From NCBI GenBank assembly GCA_039812685.1, contig JBDIBB010000006.1:1-55815 (forward strand): 55,815 nucleotides of DNA, written 5' to 3'. Within the stretch, counting starts at the first letter, position 1, and the number at the start of each line of letters is the position of its first letter. The notes beneath the pieces are model-generated. The model was not told the origin of the DNA and ran no database searches. It was given only the letters and a program-made list of their open reading frames with translations. Positions 6,612-15,877 of the stretch are shown here, one piece after another. This DNA comes from JBDIBB01 sp039812685. Its GTDB lineage: Bacteria > Acidobacteriota > Vicinamibacteria > Vicinamibacterales > JAFNAJ01. Both the position numbers and the translations under genes were made by a program.

Positions 6612-7331
6612 CTACTTCTCCACGCCCGCCCGCTCGCCGAGCGCCCGCTGGAGCGCGTCGTGGCACCGCTCGCTGCAGCAGGCGAGCACCCAGCCCTCTT
6701 CCTCCTCGCCCTCCTCGTCCTCGTCGTCGTCTTCGTCGTCTTCGTCGTCCTCGTCGGGCTCGTCGTCTTCGTCGTAGCCTTCGACGACCCGTTCGAACTC
6801 GCCGGGGCGAACGGCGATGGCGAGGTGCTCGTCGTCGACTTCCACGGGCAGGGCGCGCGCGTCGGGATCCACCTCGTCCTCCTCGTCCGGCAGGTATGCC
6901 ACCAGGCGCACCTCGTTGTCCTCGATGTGCTCACCACACCAGGCGCAGTGCTCCAGGGCGGCCTCCACGGCCTCGTCTTCCGACATCGGACCGATCGGTT
7001 CGTCCTCGTCCATGTCGGCCACCGCCTCGATCACCTCCACGTCGAACCACGACCGGAAGACGTGCGCGGTGCGTGTATCCGGCCACTTCCCTTCATCGTC
7101 GGACCAGCGGGCGAGTTCCGACTCGAAGATCTCGGCGGCCCGCGCGTCGATCAGGTCCGTGTCCGACGGCTCGTCATCGTCTTCCACGAGGGGGAACACG
7201 AGGTAGACGCCCGGATTGGTGCGCGCCTCCTCGATGGTGAACTTCGGTCCGTCGTCGCGGACGGCGTTGGCCCACTCCACATAGCGACCCTTGGCGCGGA
7301 CGATGATGGCGACGCGGTTGAGAGGTTGCAT
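6612..7331 (-). CDS. Acidic hypothetical protein with split CxxC / CCxxxC motif
   Basis: I do not recognise this 239-residue protein. It has a mixed alpha/beta N-terminal half (1-125), a knuckle HCAWCGEH with C129 and C132, a segment (about 140-186), a tract of almost pure Asp/Glu (about 187-212) and a C-terminal element ACCSERCHDALQRAL with C218, C219 and C223. The two cysteine groups could together form one zinc site interrupted by the acidic tract. No signal peptide or membrane segment is seen, so it is probably cytoplasmic. A TATGCT hexamer ends six bases before the ATG. It converges on the toxin gene at 6560. Confidence 0.75.
   Translation of the reverse strand: MQPLNRVAIIVRAKGRYVEWANAVRDDGPKFTIEEARTNPGVYLVFPLVEDDDEPSDTDLIDARAAEIFESELARWSDDEGKWPDTRTAHVFRSWFDVEVIEAVADMDEDEPIGPMSEDEAVEAALEHCAWCGEHIEDNEVRLVAYLPDEEDEVDPDARALPVEVDDEHLAIAVRPGEFERVVEGYDEDDEPDEDDEDDEDDDEDEEGEEEEGWVLACCSERCHDALQRALGERAGVEK
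6696..6773. repeat. Trinucleotide-rich tract encoding the acidic stretch
   Basis: The plus strand is made almost only of TCG, TCC and TCT triplets, which read as Asp/Glu codons on the minus strand. It is an imperfect microsatellite and may vary in length between strains without changing frame. Confidence 0.8.
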
Positions 7332-7337
7332 GAGCCG

Positions 7338-7343
7338 AGCATA
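7338..7343 (-). promoter_or_regulatory. -10-like TATGCT, possible leaderless promoter
   Basis: Read on the minus strand, TATGCT is followed by six bases and then the ATG at 7331. No Shine-Dalgarno sequence is present. Confidence 0.4.
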
Positions 7344-7461
7344 CTCCGAGTGGGGACGCCCGTGCTCGCCAGGCCTCCGGCGCCCGCCGACATCAGGGTC
7401 CGGCCGGACCGCGTGCCGCGGCCGCGCCACCCGCCGCCGGACGCGCCAGGCGCGCCCGCGA

Positions 7462-7467
7462 TATGCT
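7462..7467 (+). promoter_or_regulatory. -10-like TATGCT upstream of lhgO
   Basis: TATGCT lies 29 bases upstream of the lhgO ATG at 7497, which would give a short leader of about 20-25 bases. No clear -35 is seen. Confidence 0.35.
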
Positions 7468-7496
7468 GCTGTCGGCCTGCGGAGCGCCGCGATCCG

Positions 7497-8702
7497 ATGC
7501 CCGATTTCTCGTGTGACGTCCTCATCGCCGGCGGCGGCATCGTCGGCCTCGCCACCGGCGTCGCGCTCGTGGAGCGATTCGGCGAGCGACTGGTGATCGT
7601 GGAAGCCGAGCCGGCGATCGCGCGGCACCAGACCGGACACAACAGCGGCGTCATCCACTCGGGGCTCTACTATGCGCCCGGGTCCCACAAGGCGCGGCTG
7701 TGCGCCGATGGACGCGAGCGGCTCTACCGCTTCTGCGAGGAGCACGGCGTGCCGCACGAGCGATGCGGCAAGGTCGTCGTGGCGGCCAGCGAGGAGGAGC
7801 GGGGACGGCTCGGGGCGCTGCGGGCGCGCGGCGAGGCCAACGGCCTGCGGGATCTGCGCGTGCTCTCGGGTGACGAACTGCGCGAGATCGAGCCGCACGC
7901 GCGCGGCGTGGCGGCGCTGCACGTCGCCGAGACCGGGATCGTCAACTACGCCGTCGTGTCGCAGGCGTTCGCCGACGTGCTGCGGCGCGGTGGCGCGCGC
8001 CTGCTCACGGGCGCCCGCGTGACAGCCGTGCGGCAGGAACCTGGCGGGCTGAAGGTCGTTACCACCGCCGGCACCGTCGCGTCGCGAACCCTGGTGAATT
8101 GCGCCGGACTGCAGTCGGACCGTGTCGCCCGCCTGTGCGGCGCGGATCCCGACGTGCGGATCGTGCCGTTCCGGGGCGAGTACTACGAGGTGGGGCCGTC
8201 GGGCCGTCACCTCGTGAAGCACCTCATCTATCCCGTGCCCGATCCCCGGTTCCCGTTCCTCGGCGTGCACTTCACGCGGCGCGTGGAGGGCACGATCGAG
8301 GCCGGGCCGAATGCCGTGATCGCCTTCCGCCGCGAGGGCTATCGCCGCTGGGACGTTTCGCCGCGCGACATGGCCGACTGGATGGCGTATCCCGGCTTCT
8401 GGCGGATGGGCTGGCGGATGTGGCGCGCAGGCGTGCGGGAGTTCGCACGGTCGTTGCGCAAGGCGCAGTTCACGCACGACCTGCAGAAGCTGGTACCGGC
8501 CATCACCGCGGCCGATCTCGCGCCGGGCGGGGCCGGCGTGCGCGCGCAGGCGGTGGATCGCGCCGGCCGGCTCGTCGACGACTTCCGCTTCGCCGAGACG
8601 CCGCGGGCGGTGCACGTGCTGAACGCGCCATCGCCGGCGGCCACGGCATCGCTGGCCATCGGCCGGGTGGTCGCCCAGCGGGCGCTGGCGGTGCTCGCGT
8701 GA
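7497..8702 (+). CDS. lhgO: L-2-hydroxyglutarate oxidase
   Basis: This 401-residue FAD enzyme oxidises L-2-hydroxyglutarate to 2-oxoglutarate, a metabolite-repair and lysine-degradation step at the membrane. The dinucleotide motif AGGGIVGLA is at 11-19, and the diagnostic HNSGVIHSGLYYAPGSHKARLC region begins at residue 48. The C-terminal part contains the expected PAITAADL...GVRAQAVD and NAPSPAATASLAIG segments. The length equals that of E. coli LhgO. The start is set by the first ATG before the FAD-binding strand. No glutarate hydroxylase gene is adjacent. A GTG overlapping its stop is an alternative start for the next gene. Confidence 0.93.
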   Translation: MPDFSCDVLIAGGGIVGLATGVALVERFGERLVIVEAEPAIARHQTGHNSGVIHSGLYYAPGSHKARLCADGRERLYRFCEEHGVPHERCGKVVVAASEEERGRLGALRARGEANGLRDLRVLSGDELREIEPHARGVAALHVAETGIVNYAVVSQAFADVLRRGGARLLTGARVTAVRQEPGGLKVVTTAGTVASRTLVNCAGLQSDRVARLCGADPDVRIVPFRGEYYEVGPSGRHLVKHLIYPVPDPRFPFLGVHFTRRVEGTIEAGPNAVIAFRREGYRRWDVSPRDMADWMAYPGFWRMGWRMWRAGVREFARSLRKAQFTHDLQKLVPAITAADLAPGGAGVRAQAVDRAGRLVDDFRFAETPRAVHVLNAPSPAATASLAIGRVVAQRALAVLA

Positions 8703-8716
8703 GTCGTCGAAGGGCG

Positions 8717-9766
8717 ATGGACGGGTCAGGCATCGAGCCGGCGCTGCGGGCGTGGACGCGGTTCGCATGCCGTGGCTGGCGGGACGAGGGCGTGGCGACA
8801 CCACGGGGTTCACCGCCCGCGGCCGGGATCGAGCGCCTCGGGCTCGCCCCGCTGCTCTTTCGCGCGTTGCGGGATCGCCAGGACGCCCGTGCCGGCCTGT
8901 TCGCCGCGGCTTACCATCGCGCGGCCGGCCAGAACCTTGCCCTGTTCGGACCAATGGCACGCGCGCGCGACACGCTGCTCGACCACGGCATCACGCCGCT
9001 GCTGATCAAGGGCGGCGCGTTCCTGCTGCGGCACGCTCCGGGCGACCTTGGCGTCCGCGCGCTCGCCGACCTCGACGTGCTCGTCGGCCCCGAGCGGTTC
9101 GACGAGGCGCTGGCGCGCCTGACCGAAGCCGGGTGGCGGCGGCTCGTGCCGGCGCTGAGGTATTCCAGCCGCGTCGCGCCCGCCATCGCGCTCGTTTCCA
9201 CCGGCGCGCGCGGGATTTCGACGCAACTCGACCTCCACCGGCACCTCGCCCAGTGGCCGCTGCTGAAGGAACTGCCCGCCCGCGCGATCGCGCAGGCAGA
9301 GACCGTCGGCGGCTGGCCGATGATCTCGGTGGCGCACTCCGTCCTGCTGGTTGCCGCACACCGCACGCGGCACGCCTTCGCCAACGACGCGCGCGATCTC
9401 GTCGATCTGGCCGCGGCGGTCACCGCCATCGACGACGCGGCGTGGGCGCGCGTGGTCGAGGAAGGCGCCGGCCTCGGCCTCACCGGCGCGCTCTACGCCG
9501 TCATGCGCCAGGCGGCGTGGTGGCTGGACGAGGAGGACGGGGCCATCGCGCGACGCGCCGCGGCCCTGCGGTCGCGCCTGCACCCGGCGCGCGCGGCGCT
9601 GCTCGACCGCCTGGCGGATCCGGCATTCGTGCTGGCGCGGTCCTCGCCGTGGGCGGGGCCGCTCGGGCGCAACTTCGGCGTGTTCCCCGCGGCGTTTCAC
9701 GCGCCGTGGCGATCGCTGGTGGCGGCGATCGTATTCCTGCCACGGCGGGCGCTCGAGGGACGATAG
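8717..9766 (+). CDS. Nucleotidyltransferase-fold protein (NTP_transf_5-like)
   Basis: The 349-residue protein contains LLIKGGAFLLRHAPGDLGVRALADLDVLV near residues 95-123, the helix-glycine and D-x-D pattern of the uncharacterised nucleotidyltransferase family often found near polysaccharide and peptide-modification genes. The rest is mostly helical with no membrane segment. The substrate is unknown. I chose the ATG at 8717; a GTG at 8699 overlapping the lhgO stop (GTGA) would add six residues and is also credible. Its spacing to lhgO suggests co-transcription. Confidence 0.75.
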   Translation: MDGSGIEPALRAWTRFACRGWRDEGVATPRGSPPAAGIERLGLAPLLFRALRDRQDARAGLFAAAYHRAAGQNLALFGPMARARDTLLDHGITPLLIKGGAFLLRHAPGDLGVRALADLDVLVGPERFDEALARLTEAGWRRLVPALRYSSRVAPAIALVSTGARGISTQLDLHRHLAQWPLLKELPARAIAQAETVGGWPMISVAHSVLLVAAHRTRHAFANDARDLVDLAAAVTAIDDAAWARVVEEGAGLGLTGALYAVMRQAAWWLDEEDGAIARRAAALRSRLHPARAALLDRLADPAFVLARSSPWAGPLGRNFGVFPAAFHAPWRSLVAAIVFLPRRALEGR

Positions 9767-9805
9767 CATGGGGAGGCTGAGCGGCTCCCCCATCGACGGC
9801 TCGCG

Positions 9806-11116
9806 ATGACCCCTGCGTTGCCCCCACCACGCGTGACCAGCGCCGCCGTCTGCCTGCTCCTCGTGTTCCTCGTGCGAGGATGCGTCGCGCTCGCCACCGT
9901 ACCCCCCTGGCAGAACCCGGACGAACCGCAGCACGTCCTCGCCATCTGGTTCGCCGGCAGCAGCGATCGCTCCCCGGAAGCCGTGGGCCGCATGGAGGGC
10001 GCCATCCTGTCGTCGATGGTCCGGCACGACTGGTGGAGGCTGGTGGGCGCCCGCCAACCCTCGCCTCCGCCCACGCGCTTCGACCAGGATCCGGAACTGG
10101 TGAAGCGGCACTTCCAGCTGCCGCGCAGCGATGGGCTCTATTACGCCATGGCCGCCCGCATCGCACGCGGCGACGACCCCGAGGCCATCCTGCGCCGGAC
10201 TCGCGCGCTGTCGCTCATCGCTGGCCTCGGCATCGTCCTCCTGGCCTGGGACGTGGGCCGGATGCTGCTCGGCGCGTGGTCGGGCATCGGCGTGATGGCC
10301 CTGCTCGCGCTGCACCCGCAGGTCGTGCTCGTGGCGACCACGGCGAGCGCCGATGCCTTCGTGGGCCTGCTCTCGGCCGCAATGCTCTGGGCCGCCACCC
10401 GCTCGCTCGATGCCGAACGTCCGATTGCCTGGCTCTCGCTCGCGGTGATGCTCGCGGCGCTGTCGGCCCTGGCCAGGCGCCTGGGCGTCACCGTGGTGCC
10501 CATCGCAGCCTGGGTCGTGTCGGTGTGCGTCGCTGTCAGGAGCCGGCGTGAGGCAGCGCGCCTGGTCGCGACCCTGGCCGGGCTGTCAGCCATCGTCGGC
10601 GCTCTCGTCGCGTGGAGCTTCGGAGACCTGGTGCGGTGGTACTCGACCGAGATCCAGGCCCTGCTGGCTCAGCGGGCCGAGCCGGTCGGGTGGACGGCGG
10701 GATTCCTGGGCCTCTATCACTCATCGTGGATCGCGGCCGGCTGGCTGCGCTTTGCTCCCCCGGACGTGTGGCGCAGCCTGCTGGCGATCTTCACGGCCGC
10801 CGCGGGCCTGGGCGTCGTCGGCGCCCTCGTCGCAGCACGGTCTGCCCGGACGCGACTGGCGATCGTGGTCGCCGGCGGAGCCGTGCTGCTGCAGCTCGCG
10901 TCGCTGCTCGTGCGCCAGTACCTGGCCGGAGAAGGGGGTCAGGGCCGCTACCTGTCGCCGGTGGCGATCCCGCTTGCGCTGCTGGTGTGGATTGGCGTCA
11001 CCGGATGGGGCCCCGCGTGGTGGCGGCGTGTTGCGGCGTGCGCCCTCGTGTCGGGAGCCATGCTGCTCGACGCCGCGGCATGGTCCTTCGTGATCTGGCC
11101 CGCCTTCTCACCCTGA
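9806..11116 (+). CDS. DUF2142-family polytopic membrane protein
   Basis: This 436-residue inner-membrane protein has about ten hydrophobic segments. It carries the DUF2142 hallmark PPWQNPDEPQHV after the first membrane helix (about 33-44) and a GGQGRYLSPVAIPL motif late in the sequence. These proteins resemble GT-C glycosyltransferases that take sugar from polyprenyl-phosphate donors, with the acidic DE in the first periplasmic loop as the likely catalytic site. A second, longer DUF2142 protein lies at 49282. It ends convergently with the CapD-type gene. Confidence 0.82.
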   Translation: MTPALPPPRVTSAAVCLLLVFLVRGCVALATVPPWQNPDEPQHVLAIWFAGSSDRSPEAVGRMEGAILSSMVRHDWWRLVGARQPSPPPTRFDQDPELVKRHFQLPRSDGLYYAMAARIARGDDPEAILRRTRALSLIAGLGIVLLAWDVGRMLLGAWSGIGVMALLALHPQVVLVATTASADAFVGLLSAAMLWAATRSLDAERPIAWLSLAVMLAALSALARRLGVTVVPIAAWVVSVCVAVRSRREAARLVATLAGLSAIVGALVAWSFGDLVRWYSTEIQALLAQRAEPVGWTAGFLGLYHSSWIAAGWLRFAPPDVWRSLLAIFTAAAGLGVVGALVAARSARTRLAIVVAGGAVLLQLASLLVRQYLAGEGGQGRYLSPVAIPLALLVWIGVTGWGPAWWRRVAACALVSGAMLLDAAAWSFVIWPAFSP

Positions 11117-11147
11117 GGGCGCCGAACCTCCGGGACGGCCACCGCCC

Positions 11148-11170
11148 GCCCCGCGTGCCCTTCGCGGGGC
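11148..11170. terminator. Hairpin between convergent genes
   Basis: GCCCCGCG (11148-11155) pairs perfectly with CGCGGGGC (11163-11170) across a seven-base loop. It sits in the 138-base gap between two convergent genes, where a bidirectional terminator is expected, but there is no T-tract on either side. The rest of the gap shows nothing. Confidence 0.4.
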
Positions 11171-11254
11171 AACGATTCCGCGCACGGCCCGCACCTGTCA
11201 CGCGGGCGCCCGCGACCGCATCGCCCGCAACCCCACGCGCCATCCGGGGCGAGG

Positions 11255-12670
<1,416 letters not shown>

Positions 12671-12750
12671 GAGCGGCCTGACGGAACGACAGCGGCCTCA
12701 ATGCGCGCGCGACAGGTCGCGGCACCGGCGTGGGGTCGCGGCTGGCGGCA

Positions 12751-14535
12751 TCATTCGAACCGCAGTGCCGCCTGCACCACCGTGATGTCGGCCGCGTCGC
12801 ACGCCGTCCTGATGCGCTCGACGATGTCGATCGGCACCTTGCGCGTCGAGATGACCACCTGTGACACTGCCAGCGTGTCCAGCGTGCGCACCAGATCCTC
12901 GGCGCCGCCAACGACCGGGACGCCGTTGATCTTCGTCCCGTGCTTCGACCGGTCGTCGTCGAGGAACCCGACAACGCGCCCGCGCAGGTCGAGGTTGTTC
13001 TTGAATTCGCGCAGCACGAGCGCGCCGCCGTCGCCCGCGCCGTAGACCAGTACCCGCCGCCACCCCTCGCCGCGCCTGCCCAGCAGTTCGGCCAGGGTCC
13101 TGAAGGAGAGGCGGCTGGCGCCGACCAGCGTCACCAGCAGCAGCCAGTTCAGCACGAAGACCGACCTGGAGTAGCCCTCGAACCGCCAGAACAGCACGAT
13201 CATGACGACGGCGGCCACCGTGCCGGCCGCGGCGGCCTGGGCGATGGCGAGCAGATCCTGCAGGCTCGTATATCGCCAGATTCCCGTGTAGGTGCGCCAG
13301 AGCGCGAAGGCCGACATCTGGCAGAGGATGACCACCGGCACCGACTCGACGAACCGCGCCTCCTCGGCCCGCAGCCCGCCCTCGAAGCGCAGCAGATATG
13401 CCGAGTAGTACGCCAGCACGATCAGGATCAGGTCGGTGAGCACGGTGGCGACCTGGCGCTTGTACTGGAAGTCGGTAATCAGGCTGAGGAATTTCGCGTT
13501 CTCCGGCGGGGCGGCGCCATCCTCGGCGTAGACCTTCATGTGCCCGAGGAACAGGCCGAGCACGATCAGGCCGAGCGTGAAGAGGCTGACGAGCACCACG
13601 CCGTAGGAGAAGCCGTAGAGGTACGAGTAGTAGGCAATCCCTCCGGAGCCGAGCGCCAGAGCGTAGAGCAGCAGCACCGCGGTCCTCTCGGACAGGCCCA
13701 GTGCGACCAGCCGGTGCGACGTGTGGTCGCGGCCGCCCACCGACACGGGCCGTCCGGCAACGATGCGGGCGATGGTGACGAACGCCGTGTCGAAGATCGG
13801 CACAAGCAGCAGCAGCACCGGGACGAGCAGGACCGACACCAGGCCGCGGGAATACGGCAGGCCTCCCACCAGGTTCAACCCGCTGACGAGGACGCCGAGG
13901 AACAGGCTGCCGGTGTCGCCCATGAAGATCGAGGCCGGGTTGAAGTTGAAGACCAGGAACCCGAGAATCGCTCCCAGGACGATGGCGGCGAAGATGGCGC
14001 CGTCCACGTTGCCGTCCATCAGGAAGAACACGAGACGGAAGCCCACCGCGATCGAGGCGATCCCCGCCGCCAGGCCGTCCATGTTGTCGAGCAGGTTCAG
14101 GGCGTTGGTGACGCCGACGATCCAGAAGATCGTGACCAGGACGTTCAGCAGCGGGTAGCCCGTCAGGTTCAGGGCCAGCCCGAACGACGCGATGGCCGCG
14201 GCCACCAGGATCTGGGCGATCAGCTTCGTCTGCGGCTTGAGCGGCGCCAGGTCGTCGGCCAGTCCCACACCGCCGAGCGTGAGCGCCCCGCCGAGCAGGA
14301 TCCACACGCCGCTGTCGCGAACCGGCGCCAGCACGGCGCCCGCGAGGATGGCGCCGGCCATGGCCACCCCTCCGAGCATGGCCACCTGCCGGCGATGCCA
14401 GCGATCGACCTTGGGAACGGCGACGACGCCCAGGCGCAGCGCGCCCCGCCTGACGAGGAGCGTCAGCAGCAGGCCCAGGAGAAAGGTGGCGGTGCCCGGG
14501 AGGATCAGGTGCATCGGCGCATCATGCGGGGCCAT
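12751..14535 (-). CDS. WecA-like phosphosugar transferase fused to a FlaA1-type membrane/Rossmann module
   Basis: The first 335 residues are a complete MraY/WecA-family transferase with multiple membrane helices: LADDLAPLKP at 92-101, NALNLLDNMDGLAAG at 144-158, FMGDTGSL at 204-211 and HTSHRL at 271-276. It should attach a sugar-1-phosphate to undecaprenyl phosphate at the inner membrane, the initiating step of glycan assembly. Residues about 360-475 add four more helices and 490-594 a Rossmann domain (VLVYGAGDGG at 495-504), like the N-terminal half of FlaA1/WbpM. The fusion ends where the dehydratase domain would begin, and a dehydratase is the next gene. The ATG at 14535 is preferred; 14514 is an alternative. 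Confidence 0.9.
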   Translation of the reverse strand: MAPHDAPMHLILPGTATFLLGLLLTLLVRRGALRLGVVAVPKVDRWHRRQVAMLGGVAMAGAILAGAVLAPVRDSGVWILLGGALTLGGVGLADDLAPLKPQTKLIAQILVAAAIASFGLALNLTGYPLLNVLVTIFWIVGVTNALNLLDNMDGLAAGIASIAVGFRLVFFLMDGNVDGAIFAAIVLGAILGFLVFNFNPASIFMGDTGSLFLGVLVSGLNLVGGLPYSRGLVSVLLVPVLLLLVPIFDTAFVTIARIVAGRPVSVGGRDHTSHRLVALGLSERTAVLLLYALALGSGGIAYYSYLYGFSYGVVLVSLFTLGLIVLGLFLGHMKVYAEDGAAPPENAKFLSLITDFQYKRQVATVLTDLILIVLAYYSAYLLRFEGGLRAEEARFVESVPVVILCQMSAFALWRTYTGIWRYTSLQDLLAIAQAAAAGTVAAVVMIVLFWRFEGYSRSVFVLNWLLLVTLVGASRLSFRTLAELLGRRGEGWRRVLVYGAGDGGALVLREFKNNLDLRGRVVGFLDDDRSKHGTKINGVPVVGGAEDLVRTLDTLAVSQVVISTRKVPIDIVERIRTACDAADITVVQAALRFE

Positions 14536-14611
14536 CGAAGTGTATCGCCGTGCGCGTCGCGCGGCCAAGGGATGAGCTGGCTGGCGCCAGGCCGCCGGCC
14601 ATCGGGTCGCA

Positions 14612-15796
14612 TCAGGTTCTCCGTGGCGACGGCACGGAGCCCTGCAGCAGGTCGCCGTACAGATCGCGCATGTCGCGACCGAGTCGCCCCGCGCTGAACC
14701 TGGCCAGCGCCGCGTGCTGTGCGGCGGCGCCGAGCGCCGCGCGCCGGTCCGGCTGGCGAAGCAGCGCGAGGGCGGCATCGGCCAGCCCCTGCGCGTCGCC
14801 GAACGGCCTGAGCGCCCCTGTCACACCGTCCTCGACGACGTCGCGGACGCCGCCGACATCGGTCGCGACCACGGCGCAGCCGGCGGCCTGGGCCTCGATG
14901 AGCGCCACCGGCGATCCCTCGTTGCGCGAGGTGAGCAGCACCAGATCGCAGTCGCGGTACACCAGCGGCAGGTCGCCCCGCCACCCCAGCAGGTGAACCC
15001 GGCGATCGAGCCCGAGCCGAGCGATGCGCGCCTTCATCGCCTCACGCAACTCACCGTCGCCCGCCACCACGAACTGCACCGCGGGGTGCGCCTGCGCGAC
15101 GCGGGCGGCGACCTCGAGAAACAGTTCCGGCGCCTTGATCGGCACCAGCCTCGCGACGAAACCGGCCAGGGGCGTGTCGGCCGGCACGCCGAGCGAGGCC
15201 TTCAGGCGCCCGCGCGGCGCCGAGGCGAACGGCGCCAGTTCGAGCCCGAGACGAACAACCTCGAAGCGTGTCCGGCGCCCGACGCCGGCCTGGAGCACCT
15301 CTCGCCGGACGCTCTCGCTGACGGCGATCAGGCATGACGTGTGCCGTGCCAGCACGCGCTCGATCGTCACGAACGCGCGGGTCCGGAACGGAGAGAAGTA
15401 GCCCGAGAACACGTGGCCGTGGAACGTGTGCGTCGTGATCGGGACGCGGCACAGCGCCGCCGCGATTCGGCCCAGCGTGCCGGCCTTCGCGGTGTGCGTC
15501 TCCACGATGTGCGGCCGGAAGCGCCGGATCACCGCGACGAGCCGGCGAAGAGTGGCGATGTCGCGGCGCGGGTCGATCTCGCGGCCGAGGTCCGGGATGA
15601 CTTCCAGGCTGGGCAGGCGGCGGCCGGTCACCGCGAGGAAATTGCCCTCGGCTGCGCCCTCGGTTCCCGTCACCACCAGCGTCTCGAAATCCGGTGGCGG
15701 AAGCTGCTCGCCGAGCATCGCCACGTGGACGGCGGGGCCGCCGACGTTCAGGCGGGCCACCACGCGCAGCACCCGCACGGGAGCGCCGCCGGTCAC
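14612..15796 (-). CDS. Glycosyltransferase family 4
   Basis: This 394-residue GT-B enzyme begins with LRVVARLNVGGPAVHVAML, the acceptor-side glycine-rich loop of GT4 enzymes. The donor domain includes VARLVPIKAPELFLEVA, VAGDGELREAMKARI and the EGSPVALIEAQAAG nucleotide-sugar-binding motif. No membrane segment is seen; it would act on the cytoplasmic face. It starts with GTG preceded by a GGGAG sequence. It lies directly upstream of the WecA fusion and probably adds an early sugar to the lipid-linked primer; donor and linkage cannot be read from sequence. Confidence 0.9.
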   Translation of the reverse strand: MTGGAPVRVLRVVARLNVGGPAVHVAMLGEQLPPPDFETLVVTGTEGAAEGNFLAVTGRRLPSLEVIPDLGREIDPRRDIATLRRLVAVIRRFRPHIVETHTAKAGTLGRIAAALCRVPITTHTFHGHVFSGYFSPFRTRAFVTIERVLARHTSCLIAVSESVRREVLQAGVGRRTRFEVVRLGLELAPFASAPRGRLKASLGVPADTPLAGFVARLVPIKAPELFLEVAARVAQAHPAVQFVVAGDGELREAMKARIARLGLDRRVHLLGWRGDLPLVYRDCDLVLLTSRNEGSPVALIEAQAAGCAVVATDVGGVRDVVEDGVTGALRPFGDAQGLADAALALLRQPDRRAALGAAAQHAALARFSAGRLGRDMRDLYGDLLQGSVPSPRRT

Positions 15797-15877
15797 GGCC
15801 GCGGCTCCCCGCGCCGACGGGCGCGGCGCGCCGTACCGACGTTCGTGCCAGGCGATCGACGCACGATCAGCGGGGTC

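Noticed and set aside
12940..14697. Plus-strand open frame opposite the WecA fusion
   Set aside because: It is a charged, low-complexity antisense translation of a membrane protein and has no domain pattern.
15809..15826. Hairpin CCGCGCC-GACG-GGCGCGG between two minus-strand genes
   Set aside because: Such stems arise often by chance at this GC content; there is no T-tract and the genes may be co-transcribed.
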